From positions 4,216,001 to 4,280,000 of the forward strand of contig NC_060254.1 in the NCBI RefSeq assembly GCF_921293095.1: a stretch of DNA of 64,000 bases, in the 5' to 3' direction. Of this stretch, positions 1-11,688 are shown piece by piece; the first letter of the stretch is position 1, and each line of letters begins with the position of its first letter. Below the pieces are notes generated by a model. The model was not told the DNA's origin. It did no database searches and saw nothing but the letters and a program-made list of their open reading frames with translations. The position numbers were made by a program, and so were the translations under genes. The stretch comes from Ischnura elegans. Taxonomy: Eukaryota > Arthropoda > Insecta > Odonata > Coenagrionidae.

Positions 1-955
1 CATCTGCCCCTGGAGTCCTGTTTCCATCAGAGTCCCTTTGCTTGCTTTTAATTATTCCTAAGACAGCTAAGAACTTCAATTCTCTATTCTTCTTGACACT
101 CCATACTCCTCTCCCCTCTGTTGGGCCTACTATTCTTCTTAGCAATTTGTATAAAACATTCCCACGAACAAAATTCTTTTCCATGTCCTCTCTAATACCC
201 CATTAAATATGCCCTACATGATATTATTCACCAATTCATTGTTCAAGTATAGATTTTCATTCTTTCCGAGGCTCATTATATTTGTGATTCCTTTATAAGG
301 GCTTTCATTGCATACTTGGGTTACACAACCATGCAGGTATATGACTACAATTTTCTGGAATCTCGGGAGGGGGGGTTGGGGGGGTTTGTTTCTCTTTCCC
401 TGTCTTCAATATGCTGCTGATATCGTCCCACTGCATTGCAGTTCCAAGGGAAACGAAAAGCTTGAGAATACTAATGAGCCACCCAATCTGTTTTTTTACT
501 GAGGTTTCCAGGTGAGTTGAGTCATTATGTATTTATTTTTATCATTGCCAAGGATAAATCATAGTTTCTAATCAAGCAGAATGGATTTTATAGAGCTATC
601 ACTAGCAAATTTTGTGGCACTAAGTGGGTGGAAAGTAGCAATCTCGCCCCCCCCCCACCAAATCCTGAATAAAAATATTTTCAATGTGAAAAGAAGTAGA
701 GAGCAATTTCCCACTACTTAAGAAAAGAGCCTTTGCATTGACCTGGTTTTCATTCATCATGAGATGAGGTGCCTATGGCATCTAAAGTGCTCTGAAGTGC
801 AGCAGGTAAGGATTGAGAATAGGTTGAATAGGGAAAGGGATGGAACGTGGCATTTGGTTTGGTGGGGAAGGAGCGCGAGTGGCAGGTGCTTGGGAACACT
901 AGGGGAGGAGGGGGTCGTTGAAAACAATCCCAACCTCAATGTTGGTTCACTCTTA
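1..955. other. No gene recognised (left edge)
   Basis: I see no coding exon or complete repeat here, only a short C-run near 650 and weak short ORFs. The signal-peptide exon of the downstream cuticular protein gene may lie here or to the left of the window, but no convincing start could be picked. Confidence 0.4.
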
Positions 956-1313
956 CAAGGGGAATACACGACCTTCAGGTCGCCGATCGAGCTCACATTT
1001 TGCGATTCAGTAGATTATGGCTATAGATGTAATATGCTGAAGCGAGACGACGCACTTCTTGTAAAATTGCGAGAAAAAAGCAATTAAAAATCGTAAAAAA
1101 TGAAGCTACGCTATATAATCTGTTTTGAACGCCGTCATCACCAGGTCGGCGGCAGCCCAGTGGATATGGCGTCCGACTGTGGATGTGAAGGTAGCGAGTT
1201 ATATTCAAGGTCTATGGAATATTACGATTCGGCATATTACATTTATAGCCATGATATACCGAATCGCAAAATTTGAGCTCGATCGGCGACCCGAAGGTCG
1301 TGTATTCCCCTTG
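956..1313. mobile_element. MITE with ~90-bp inverted repeats and TTA target duplication
   Basis: The first ~90 bp (caaggggaatacacgacc...) return as a reverse complement at 1,226-1,313 (...ggtcgtgtattccccttg), with a few mismatches. The trinucleotide TTA flanks both ends (953-955 and 1,314-1,316), which suggests a 3-bp target duplication as in PIF/Harbinger-type elements. At 358 bp it has no room for a transposase, so it is non-autonomous. The superfamily is an inference from the duplication only. Confidence 0.75.
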
Positions 1314-2094
1314 TTAGAGAAGGATCAATTTATACCAGAAACATACTATAATTTAAATTATTCCAAATCAATGTTGTGTGCCTACTGTGATTAGTTCCAC
1401 ATGGCATATTTGGAAAACCCTGAAGAAATTTAAAGGGTTGCTGAAGGGGTGGCTCCCTCAGACTTAGAAAACCTATGTTTCTGTATAATGGATAAAAATT
1501 ATCCCAAAAAAATTATTGAGACTAAAATTCAAGAAATGTTTGTTCGATTCTAACATACCGAGTTAAAAATTCCCCATTGAATTCTCAGGGGGGAATCAGC
1601 TGTTGAATAATTATACAAAGTAATGATATACACTAAAGCTTTTATGCTAGTTTTCTTACTGGTTGTTAATATTAAAACAATTACTTGGTATAATCCTCAC
1701 TTGTTTAATACAGCTGATCCATATTTTAGCAACCCAGAGGTATTTTTGGGTTACAAAATTTTCTTGGGCAAGAATGCACATGTACGTACATTATAAAGAA
1801 TAAAAGAGGGAAAATGAGTGTGGTGATCAAGAAACAGGATGCTGTGCTTTAACAATGGTAATGGGTTTACGTTACTGTCAGGGGACAGATACCTACCTAT
1901 ATATCAACTTTTCTCTTTTTCTCAGGGACTTTTCATAACCCATTGTACCTACCTATAGTGCAATGGGGAAAAATGATTCCCATAGTTTTATTTCTTTTTA
2001 TTCAAAGGGGAATTTATAACAGGGCAATCTCATTTTTAACCTCATTGAAGATTCATGCCACTTCTATGTACGACAAGATTGATTTCTTTTGCAG

Positions 2095-5000
2095 GTGTTC
2101 CCATGCCATCACCAACAGATGATTTCGGTAGGTTGAAGAAATCCAATTGTGAAGTGCTTCATTTAATTATTGATTCTTATTCTGCAATTCCATTGTTTGC
2201 TGTACTTCCAAACTTGAGTCTGGATTAGCCTTATTGCTGTATATATGGATGCACATGTCATCAAGAAACAAATGTAAAATTGATAATTTCAACTGGCAAT
2301 TCCTCAATTTTTTGTTCAAGAAAAGCAAAATGTACATATAAATTATTTTGGATGTTATATATTTATTCTGGAAATGCATGCCTATGGAAAATTTATGTAC
2401 TCAGACATTCAAATTCATGAGAAGGTATGTATGTACATATTTTTGACCATTTTCATTTGGATTTCTCAAAATCATTGGATTAATTTAAGTGCATGAATTC
2501 AGCATAAATATAACCACTCCATACGTAGATATGAGTCGCACAATTTATGCTAATTTTGACATTATAGAGACGAATGAAAGCATGAATGGGATTTAGTTCA
2601 CCTTTTACATATGGAATGGGAAGGTCATGTAAAACTCCCTACCAATGTACAATTACATTTCAGAATGAGAATGATTGCACAATAAATGGCATGCATCTAG
2701 CAGTTTACCTTTTTTAAATTCCTATAAGTGTTCTACTTGAAAATGTTTACTACTATTATTTCCATTATTTGATTTGCATGCCTACAATCCTACATACTTT
2801 TTCTGCTGATAGAATTTCATTTTTTGTTAAGAATTATGGTGTAACATATGTGTCAGACTTGAAAAATTACTGTGCCCGGTTACATGCCCCTGATTATTGA
2901 AAATATTTTTGGGTTTTGCAGCTTGGTATGGCTTTAAAGGAAGGAGGGAAAGAGAAACCTTTATTTTAAGGAAGAAAAGAAATCGGAGGGTATTAGGCTG
3001 TAGCAAGAAAAATTTTGGGTTTCTCATGATATAGGGAGCTCATTTGGGAGTTCTGGACTCGATGCCTGTCATGATCATGAAGGATGAAAAAAGAACACAC
3101 AAATAGCAATTATACATGTGTTTAATATGTTATTCTACTTGACGCTAATTAAATCTATTGGTTCACAGGTGTGAAAGGAAGGCCTGGGATTGACTTCCCG
3201 AATTTAGCTGCAATTCCCATTACTAGTTTCACATGCCGTAATGTTAAGGAATCTGGGTACTTTGCTGACATGGAAACTAAGTGCCAGGTAAATTGGTAAT
3301 ATATGGTCTGTTGGAAGTCATTATGGAAGTCTCTAAGTAAGAGGAAAATGGTGATACAAATGTATTGACCTTTGTGATGTTATCCAAGTGAAATTTGTCA
3401 ATGTTACTCAGGGCTCACTTTCTCTTGTTTTAATCAAGCATGGGTTCAATTTTTTTGTCATACCTGAACCCAATGGCAGATCCAGCATTTTTTTCTGGGG
3501 GGGAACAGAGTTCCAGAGTTTTAAGTTACACTCAATGTTATAACCCAAAGGCTGGTTTGGAGATGCGAGGGTTGATACTATGCCACTCAAAATTACATAT
3601 ACATATGTAGTTCTGATTAATTAGCTGTTCCCTTATCATTTGCAAATATTTATATACAGTTGAGGACCTCAAATCCAGAAACCCGGAAAACTATAAATCT
3701 AGAATGGCTCACGGCTTACTTTGCTACATAAGCATCTATGTATGTGTGTCGTGAGTGACAGCATGCACACCCTTCACTATAGAAAAATACGAGTAATGAA
3801 ACAAGTCATCAGCTTCACTCTCCTTGATTATTATATGACTTCTATGAGAAATGGAGAATTCACCTGTCCTACTTTAAATCAAAGAGGAGTTAATAAAAAT
3901 GGGAAATACCTTTGGGAAGGCCCTGGAGACCAGAAATCCAGAAAAACCGGAAATCCAGAAACCCTTTGGTCCAAGGCTTTCTGGATTTGAGGTCCTCAAC
4001 TGTATATATTTACTTCCCTTTTGGAGAAATGTGCTGTAGGATAAATAGCTGCTGAAGCATATGTACCCAATTTGTGATTTTATGTGAAAATATCACAGAG
4101 AAAAAAACATTTGCCTTGACCAGGATTCGACCCAGATTATCGTTCGGGTGCTTTAACCAGTTAAGCTACTTAGGTGTCATTCCTCCTTGTGGAAATTGGA
4201 AATTCCTGTGCATATGATGCTGCTAGCAGTCCTAGTCGTGTGCACTGTGCCATGTGTGAGGGTAATATGATGTATTGCCTGCCTGCCATGGCTCTCGGCA
4301 ACGTGTGGTAGATTAAAGTTAAAGTTTTGTGGGAGTTGGTTCATTACTTTTCACGGTGCCTTGGTGGCACACAATGCATATAAGCAATAATGCATCAGAA
4401 GTCTGATATAGGTGGTAGAAGTTACCACTTATTGAGATATTTATCAATTATGTATTTTTAAAGATTGCTCGTTGAGGCTAATTTGGATAGGAGAAGGCCG
4501 AGCTCACCTCAGACTAGGCCACAGGCATGTGAAATTCACAAATTAAGGGTTGGGGGTCCATTTCCTTTCCTCAGCACATGCTGAGGATTTTCATTCTTTG
4601 CGACCGAAGGCTTCACCCACGCTCAATTGAACCCTATTGCACGAGCAGCCAAGCACTCTGTACCCTGCGCTCCCATCGAAACCAAACTTTTGGGTCCAAT
4701 CACTGACAAGGAGAGAGTGAATTACACATCCGCTCATGTCTTAAACGATTGTTGAGCTGGTGAAATACAAACTTTAATTGGAGAGCCACATTCAAGATTA
4801 CCACCTTTCTGGAAATGATAAGGGGAGTGGAGGGTCCCACTCAAAGTGGAGAATGGAGTATTGGTCAATCAGAATTTTCATTTGCTTTTACGCCAGTATT
4901 TAACACGTCAACGCCCACGGGTGCCATATGGCACCCAGTGCTGTGCTCAGCCAATACTCCTGCAATGCATTTTATGTGAATTTTAGTGTACATTTCGGTG

Positions 5001-8000
5001 CTCATACGTAGGAGAAGGATTCCTCTATTATTCAGTCAGTTTGAATTGTGTTCACCGTGTTGAGCTCATATGTATCATATTTTTAAAAAGTGAAATATGT
5101 GTGCATTTAAAAAAACTTTGGGCGCTGACGGATTAATATTTTCTTCACCATAGCCAGATAGTATTCAGTGTTACATGTGCTAACAATTTATATATTGATG
5201 AATACTTAAAAAAATTAATTTACTAATGACTTTCACTTTAGTACCCAACAGAAATCTTTTGTCAATGGCAATCACATGAAATCACTAAGGAAACATAAAT
5301 ACATAGTAAAAAATATATACATAGTTTATGTAGTACACAGCAAATATGTATTGTTTAAGTGCACCTCCCCCTTAATCCACCACTGATTAGATGATGAAGT
5401 TAAGTTTAAATTAAGTACTGTTAATACCTCTTCTTGGCAGTGTAGTGCTCATAATAGAAAACTGAGCCTTGTGAAATCTCCTGTGCCATCACGACTTTAT
5501 AGCAGAGTAACAGACATTTGAAAATTAATGGCAGGCAACCCAAACAGCACATTTTTAAGAGCCGCAATTAGCCACAAGCCGGTCATCATCAGAACTGCTC
5601 CATGACCATACAGCCTTGGTTATAATGTGTAATTATGGCTGCCTACCAATTTATATATAATGCGCATGACACCCACAGAATCTTGACAGCTGTTACTCTG
5701 GGAACCATTGAAACTCACAAGCATTATCGTCATATTACTGATTTTATATTTAAATGCAGAAAGATATTTTTCAAAGAGTACCTACCTAGTAATATATATG
5801 CATTATGTGAACTCTAATACCCTATGTAAAATGTGCATCAAATACCAGACATAAAAAGTTTAACAAAAACCATTTGTAGCGTGTTATACTTGAGAATTTA
5901 GGGTACACTATGCTCTATCTGGGAATTTTGTTTTACACACATAGAAAAAAATTAACTTAGAGCTGAAAAACCTTCCAAACACTCAGCTTGTCCACTACTC
6001 CCTTGTTTAATTGAGAGGATCTTCCTGTCTTAAGTGAGCAATACAGTGTGACAACCCCTTCCTCAGCTAAAGTAAGCTCACTTGTTTTGCTTCTCAAGGA
6101 GTTCTTACTTCACCCTTGAATGTCCCTCTAACTAATTATTATTAAGGAGGAAGTGAAATAATAATCAGAAAAAATGTGTGTATATAACCATTTGTCTAAT
6201 TAACTGAGTTGGTTATTTTATTCATAATGATAGTAAGTTCTTCTTGATTTGAGTGAATGCAAATTTTACCTTAAATTAGTAAATGCAAAGTTTTTGAATG
6301 TGGTAATAAGGCCTGAATACCATCCTGAACTGTGAAATCAATCATAAGTAACACTATGAATACAAAAAATTGTGTAAAACGTATGAAATATGAAGCCACA
6401 CACATTTTTATTCTTGAAAATCAAGGAGCCCTAATCATAGTCTTTCAATCAGATGTCAGTTTATCATCATACTACATTTTTAACTGTTTGACGTATGCTC
6501 TTGTTGACAATAATCTCTAATTAATACACTTTGTGTTTCTTACTTACCCAGGTCTTCCACATTTGTGATGGCGGTAGGAAGATGTCATTCCTGTGCCCCA
6601 ACGGAACAATCTTCCGGCAGTCTCACTTAATCTGTGACTGGTGGTTCCGAGTAGACTGTGAAGATTCCCAAAATTACTATGAGCCAAGTGCCGACACACT
6701 GAGGAGGGATAGAGAGAAGTCTAGATATGACAGACTTGCATCTGAGTCCAGGGACAGCATGAGCATCACCACTAACTTTCGACCTCACCCACAAACACAG
6801 CATTATGTTGAGCCGCATCCATACGACCAGAGAAATATCTATGAGCCAGGACAACCCCTCCATCTCATTAATCGTAGAATCTCCACAGTCGAGGAAAAAA
6901 TTGGAAGCAGTGACGAAAGAAACACCAGAAACAATGAGAACAGAAAAAGAATTAACGTAAATCCACCTTCCTACCAGCAGAAACAACAGCAGGTTCAGGA
7001 GCCTCCTAATTTCCAAATGTCTCACAAAAAGATTGTAGCCAATTTCAGGAGCATAGCAGATAATGGCTACAGCACAGTTATCGAAGGAAGCCCAAAACTT
7101 GTGATTGAGGATGGTATTATTAGAGCAGTCAAACAATCAGAGGATGACGTAAGGACCAGAGTTTACTTTGAGCCAGAAGATGCAATCAAACCAATGTTAC
7201 AGCCTTCAAACACACATGCCGAGACAGTTGGGTCTCAAGGGACAACGTGGAATAGTAACGATGATGACCCTGACGTAAGAAGAGCAGACAAAATGAGAAG
7301 GGTAATACGACTCAAAGTCAAAAGTGGCAAAAATACACCAAATGAAGGCCAAATTCTAGCAGAGACCTCGTCATATGCCAGCAGCCATCGCAGAGGATTG
7401 ACACAGGATAGGAGATCAGAGACTGTGACTTTCAGTCAAGTAACAGAAGGTGTCCCTTTTGTCGATATCAATGCCAGTAAACAAGCATCACCCTCTACGA
7501 CAACAACAAGCACTCCACCAAGTTCTACCACCATTCCTACAAGCATCAAGGCAGCCACGGAACAAATTGGAGGTCCTACAACAAGATCACCACAAAAGGG
7601 AGCTCCATTGATTCTCAGTCCCCAATACCTCGAAGAGGATTTAGTGATAACCTACAGACCACCGAGCCAAAATGATGATTCTGATGGTAAACAGTCAGTG
7701 AAGAATGATAGCAATGGTTCTATTCTACCAGACAATACAAATAATTCTGAAGATAAGGACTCGGACGGAATCACCCAGCCTTCAGTAGATGAAGACGAAG
7801 TGGTGACATACCGGCCTGTGATGGACTTGGAGAAGTTTCTTCACCAACGGCGTGAAATGCTGACAAAGAACGACGACAAGAGGGATGGGAAGCCTTACAA
7901 TGGGACCAGAACTCCACCCATTCTTCCGCTGTCATCAGGCCCAGGGGCAGTGCGATCATTGGCTCTTTACATAGAATCCCTTGGAGATGACTCAACGGAG

Positions 8001-10802
8001 AGCACTCCCAGAAGGATACAAGGAAGTTTAAGGGGTATAGTTCCGACTGATCCTTCCCCTACACAGAAGCCTGGATCATCACTGCATGTGGAAAGGGAGA
8101 GTATTTACTCTACACAAAAACAATCAAGACAACAAGAGACATCAAAGCCAAACAATGGCTACGAGACAGTGACCTTTGTTAAATATAATGACCAGAGGCC
8201 AGGTATCAAATCCAAAGATGGTAGTAAGGAAACTTACCCTTACACTAAGACTGAAGGAAATGCATATGTTGTGAATGGGCCAATATTTCATGATCCTGAA
8301 TGGAATTCTAAAGATTCTGCAACAACTGGGAATAAAGTCCACAGCTCAAAATTGGACATCAAAAAGACTGATACTCCATCAAAGAAAATGAAAGATTTTC
8401 TACTTGGAAACTTTACCTCTGAGGACTCGGGTTTATTTCAACATATCAACAAAGCACTCTCACAGTCAAATTCTTCATTGACCAAATACTCTATGGAAAC
8501 ACTATTTAAAAATGCAATTGAGCCAGTTTTAAAAGAGGCTATGTCACTTGGATCAATCACAGAATCAGAACTTTCTGAAATTTTGACCACAACTGAGAAC
8601 TCATTGTCTAGTGCAAACACGGAAAATCCAAGCTATGCAGAAAAATCACGTGATAGGGAAACTATTCAAATAACTCCATTCTTTAAAGTAGAAAATGGTA
8701 AGGTAACAAGTACTTCGAGCAAGTTTCCAAAAGACGATGATCTCTCAAAGACTCCCAGTGATCTGAGAGAGCTTGCACAAGTTTTTAGCCGTGCCCTCTC
8801 AGCATACCTTGAAGATCCTGACACATTTAGAGACGCACTCGCTTCAGTCAGCCACCCTCGTAACCCAGTGCCACCTATTCGTTTGGGTTCATCCGAGAAT
8901 GAAAACTCATCAAATACTTCTAAATTCAAAGAAGATGAGGATGAAGTCCTCGATTTCTCAGATGTCCAGACTCCCACAACCACTGGTCAACCTCTCTTCA
9001 AAATTCCAACAACACCCAACACACTCAGAACAACCTCATCCCATCTGGATGACTCTTCCTCGCCTAAAATTCAAACTGGGTTCTATATAACAATTCCATT
9101 CATCACTCCAACCCAAAAAATACCAGAGCGGGATGCATCCAGTGACAAAGTGAACAATCTCTCCAATCAGGATGCTGAAGGACCTGGCTCGGACAATGTC
9201 CAAACTGCCACTACAGCAAGACCAGAGATCAAAAGTGCTGAAAGCATAGGCAGTGCAAATGGAAACCAACTAAACTCGGACAACAAGCTAGACAACAAAG
9301 ACTCACGCAAAGAGCACGGAGGTGATTTGCTGGAGGAAAACCTTCCCCCTCTGGAGACGAAGATCTTGCCACCATTCCAGGACCCCATTCCTGGCCAAGA
9401 AGGACTAACTTCACCAGATGAGGAAAATGGCTTCACTGACATAAATATTCCCACAGCAGCTCTGGATGAAATTTTGAATGAGTTTGTGCCTGAAGAATTA
9501 AATCGTTTGGCAATGACTGCCATCCAGACAGATGAAATCCCAGACCACAATAAATATTTGTCCTCATACACAGATTCTTTAGAAACAAATACCTTCAGCA
9601 CAACTGATTTGCTCAGGGAAAACTTGACAACTACAACACCATCCAGCCCCACTACCACAACCATCACCCCCACTACAGACGTCGCATCTCAGACTGTCAA
9701 TTCCATTGTCTCAAGAATTACAGCAAAGCTCCCACAAATGACCAGCCCAAACAGAAAAAGTGCCGTGAACCCTCCCATTAGCTCTGTCTCCTATGATACT
9801 TACTCAAATCATCTCCTCAAAGCCCTAAACCATCCCGTCACAGAAAAAGACGAGTCATTGGTCCATGCTCAGAGTGCTAGTTTCCTTCCCGCCCAGCCAA
9901 GTTCCAACAACCCCAAACATTCCTCTAAACTGGTCCCTGACCAAGCAATTCCTCCCAAGGTAGATTTCAGTTTGTCATCAGAAAAATATGATGTGAACAG
10001 AGAAACAACTACACTTCCTGATGTAAAGTCAGAGTATGAATTTATTACCGGTTCTACAACAGCAGCACCAGCTCAGGTGAATCCTTCTGAGGATCGAACA
10101 AAAATATTCAATGCCACAGAAGTGTTAAGCTTGAATGGAGGAGGAGACGATAGTGATGGACCTAGGCACGGGAATCCCAGGCTGGTGCTCCTGTTCGTTA
10201 ATGATCACAATGCCAAGGGAATCGGACTGAATGAGAAAAATGCTCGCCTCCTCAAAGCTCTGTTACGGAAGGATGATCATCAGATTCTCAGAAGTGTGGG
10301 CCTCATCCCCGAAGATGAGGGAACTCGTGAGCCCACAACATCGACAACAGCAAGTAGTCACCTCGACACTACTTCTTCAATTCCACCATCCCGCATTATT
10401 CTGGATACTCCATCATCCACCGTGCAACCAACCAGAACAGAGCCAAAAAGGCAAAAAATTAGTGCTGCATTGGAAAGGACTGAACCACCTATCACCACCT
10501 ATGCCCCCAAATTCACCATTCCTTGGTACCCCATCAAAAAGTTAACATCTCAAAGCAGAAATTCAACTGCGAGAGCTGAAAAGCTGCAAGCGACTGATCC
10601 ACCCGAGCCCATTTTCGAAACGACCACCTCGATAAACACGGCCACATCTAAGGCCCCGCGATACCTTCCAGAGAAGCAGACATCAACCAGTTTATCTAAT
10701 TCCACGGAACTCTTAAGTGAGGACAGAAGCAGCACTGTATCTGATGGACGTGCTTTTGACCTTCTTAGGTCACTGTACTCTCTAACGGCCAGGTGGGGAT
10801 AA
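2095..10802 (+). CDS. CPAP1-type cuticular protein: one peritrophin-A chitin-binding domain plus long mucin-like tail (5' end not found)
   Basis: Three coding exons fit together: 2,095-2,127 (33 nt, phase 1 in and out), 3,169-3,287, and 6,552-10,802 (stop TAA). Each junction has AG/GT sites and the frame is kept. Exon two gives GVKGRPGIDFPNLAAIP and the first two cysteines of a CBM14 domain (SFTCRN, METKCQ). The last exon starts VFHICDGGRK and supplies cysteines 3-6 (HIC, FLCPNG, LICDWW, VDC). One such domain after a PGIDFP segment is typical of CPAP1 secreted cuticle proteins, which bind chitin in the extracellular matrix. The other ~1,330 residues are Ser/Thr/Pro/Asn/Asp-rich and of low complexity, with two VTYRP-like motifs and a conserved-looking end (AFDLLRSLYSLTARWG). 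The signal peptide exon is missing, presumably at or beyond the left edge. An in-frame ATG at 6,531 lies in the intron and is not the true start. The gene is convergent with NUS1. Confidence 0.9.
3657..4002. mobile_element. Tigger/pogo-like MITE, TA-flanked
   Basis: The ends are inverted repeats of about 25 bp: CAGTTGAGGACCTCAAATCC at the left and its reverse complement at the right. They are flanked by TA on both sides (3,655-3,656 and 4,003-4,004). CAGT ends and a TA duplication fit the pogo/Tigger branch of Tc1/mariner. The interior repeats the phrase 'aaatccagaaa' near both ends. It lies in an intron of the cuticular protein gene and encodes no protein. Confidence 0.85.
4097..4180 (-). 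repeat. tRNA-derived SINE head
   Basis: On the minus strand the sequence reads GTAGCTTAACTGGTTAAAGC (A-box-like) and then GGGTCGAATCCTGG (B-box-like) at tRNA spacing, followed by a T-rich stretch. The acceptor arms do not pair, so it is not a working tRNA gene. It most resembles the tRNA-derived head of a SINE. The body and 3' end are not resolved. Confidence 0.6.
4904..5132. mobile_element. piggyBac-type MITE, TTAA-flanked
   Basis: The left end CACGTCAACGCCCA and the reverse complement of the right end (TCCGTCAGCGCCCA) match. Both sides carry TTAA (4,900-4,903 and 5,133-5,136), the piggyBac target. Just inside the left end is a perfect 18-bp palindrome, GGGTGCCATATGGCACCC (4,919-4,936). The element is 229 bp with no coding capacity. 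A larger piggyBac relic at 50.0-52.6 kb also has palindromes beside one end. Confidence 0.8.
5137..6551. other. Rest of the last intron of the cuticular protein gene
   Basis: AT-rich intron sequence ending in the acceptor tacttacccag at 6,551. I see no coding exon, RNA gene or complete transposon in it. Confidence 0.5.
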
Positions 10803-11242
10803 CTGTGCTTGCAATGTAAAGTGGGACAATATGAGTTTTTTTATAATGAGTGATATGTTTCCTAGTGAGTGAACATGTATTATATTTTTGTTTGATGAAG
10901 ACTTATTAAGGACAACTGTGAGTACGTCTGAAGTCAGTTGAGAGATCCAAAAGTCGCGGCCCTTTACCAGACAAGTGTGTGGACTCCCTTGGTAAGGTGA
11001 TCTTGATTATAAGTTCCTTTTGTAAAGATGAACTCGCCTTGAAACCTGCCATGAGCAGACTTGATCAGTCAGTATCATTGACTAGTATTAACATCCATGT
11101 ATGTATTGCCATTGTTATGTTTTAAAGTTAACCCTGTCTCATGAGCAAAGTTTGCTACGTATATTTTTGTACCAACTTGTTATGCAAATAATTGTTTCCA
11201 GCGTTGAAAACTTTTGGAATCAGGTTGACGTTTACAGTCAGG

Positions 11243-11248
11243 AATAAA
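11243..11248 (+). terminator. Poly(A) signal AATAAA of the cuticular protein gene
   Basis: This is the first canonical AATAAA after the stop at 10,802, giving a 3' UTR of about 460 nt. The convergent NUS1 gene's likely signal lies only ~80 bp further right. Confidence 0.6.
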
Positions 11249-11327
11249 TTTTAAACCTATGCGAATGGCTTATTTTATTTTTGTTTCCAAGATGAAATGA
11301 GTTAGAACATACATACTCAACAAAAAA

Positions 11328-11333
11328 TTTATT
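11328..11333 (-). terminator. Probable poly(A) signal of NUS1 (AATAAA on minus strand)
   Basis: TTTATT on the plus strand reads AATAAA on minus, ~355 nt after the NUS1 stop. A second candidate is at 11,274-11,279 and would make the two convergent 3' UTRs overlap. Confidence 0.5.
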
Positions 11334-11688
11334 CCTTAATTTTATGCTTTTGAAAAAAATTAGGTCTTCCATCTGTAACGATGATAACATAAGTACAACA
11401 TTATATTTTTAACATAAATTAGCACTGGAATAAAATATACAACAGAAATGATGTGATGTCTTCCATTCATGATAACAGCAGGTGTTATCAACTCGATAAC
11501 CCAATCTTACGGGTTCACCACTAAGAATTCTCAAAAAGGTTGACACTTATATACAAATGCCAATGTCAGGCATTGAAGCATTTACATCAGTCATTACTGA
11601 AGGAAGAAGAAAGTGTTAAAAAATAGAGCACCTTGGAAAAATTCGCATATTTAATTACTTTCACTTTCCCATGAAAATGCAAGAAGAA

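Noticed and set aside
4097-4180. tRNA gene on minus
   Set aside because: A- and B-box-like stretches are present, but the acceptor stem does not pair; a tRNA-derived SINE fits better.
6531-6551. Methionine start of the long frame just before the big exon
   Set aside because: It lies before the acceptor tacttacccag; the chitin-binding domain needs the upstream exons.
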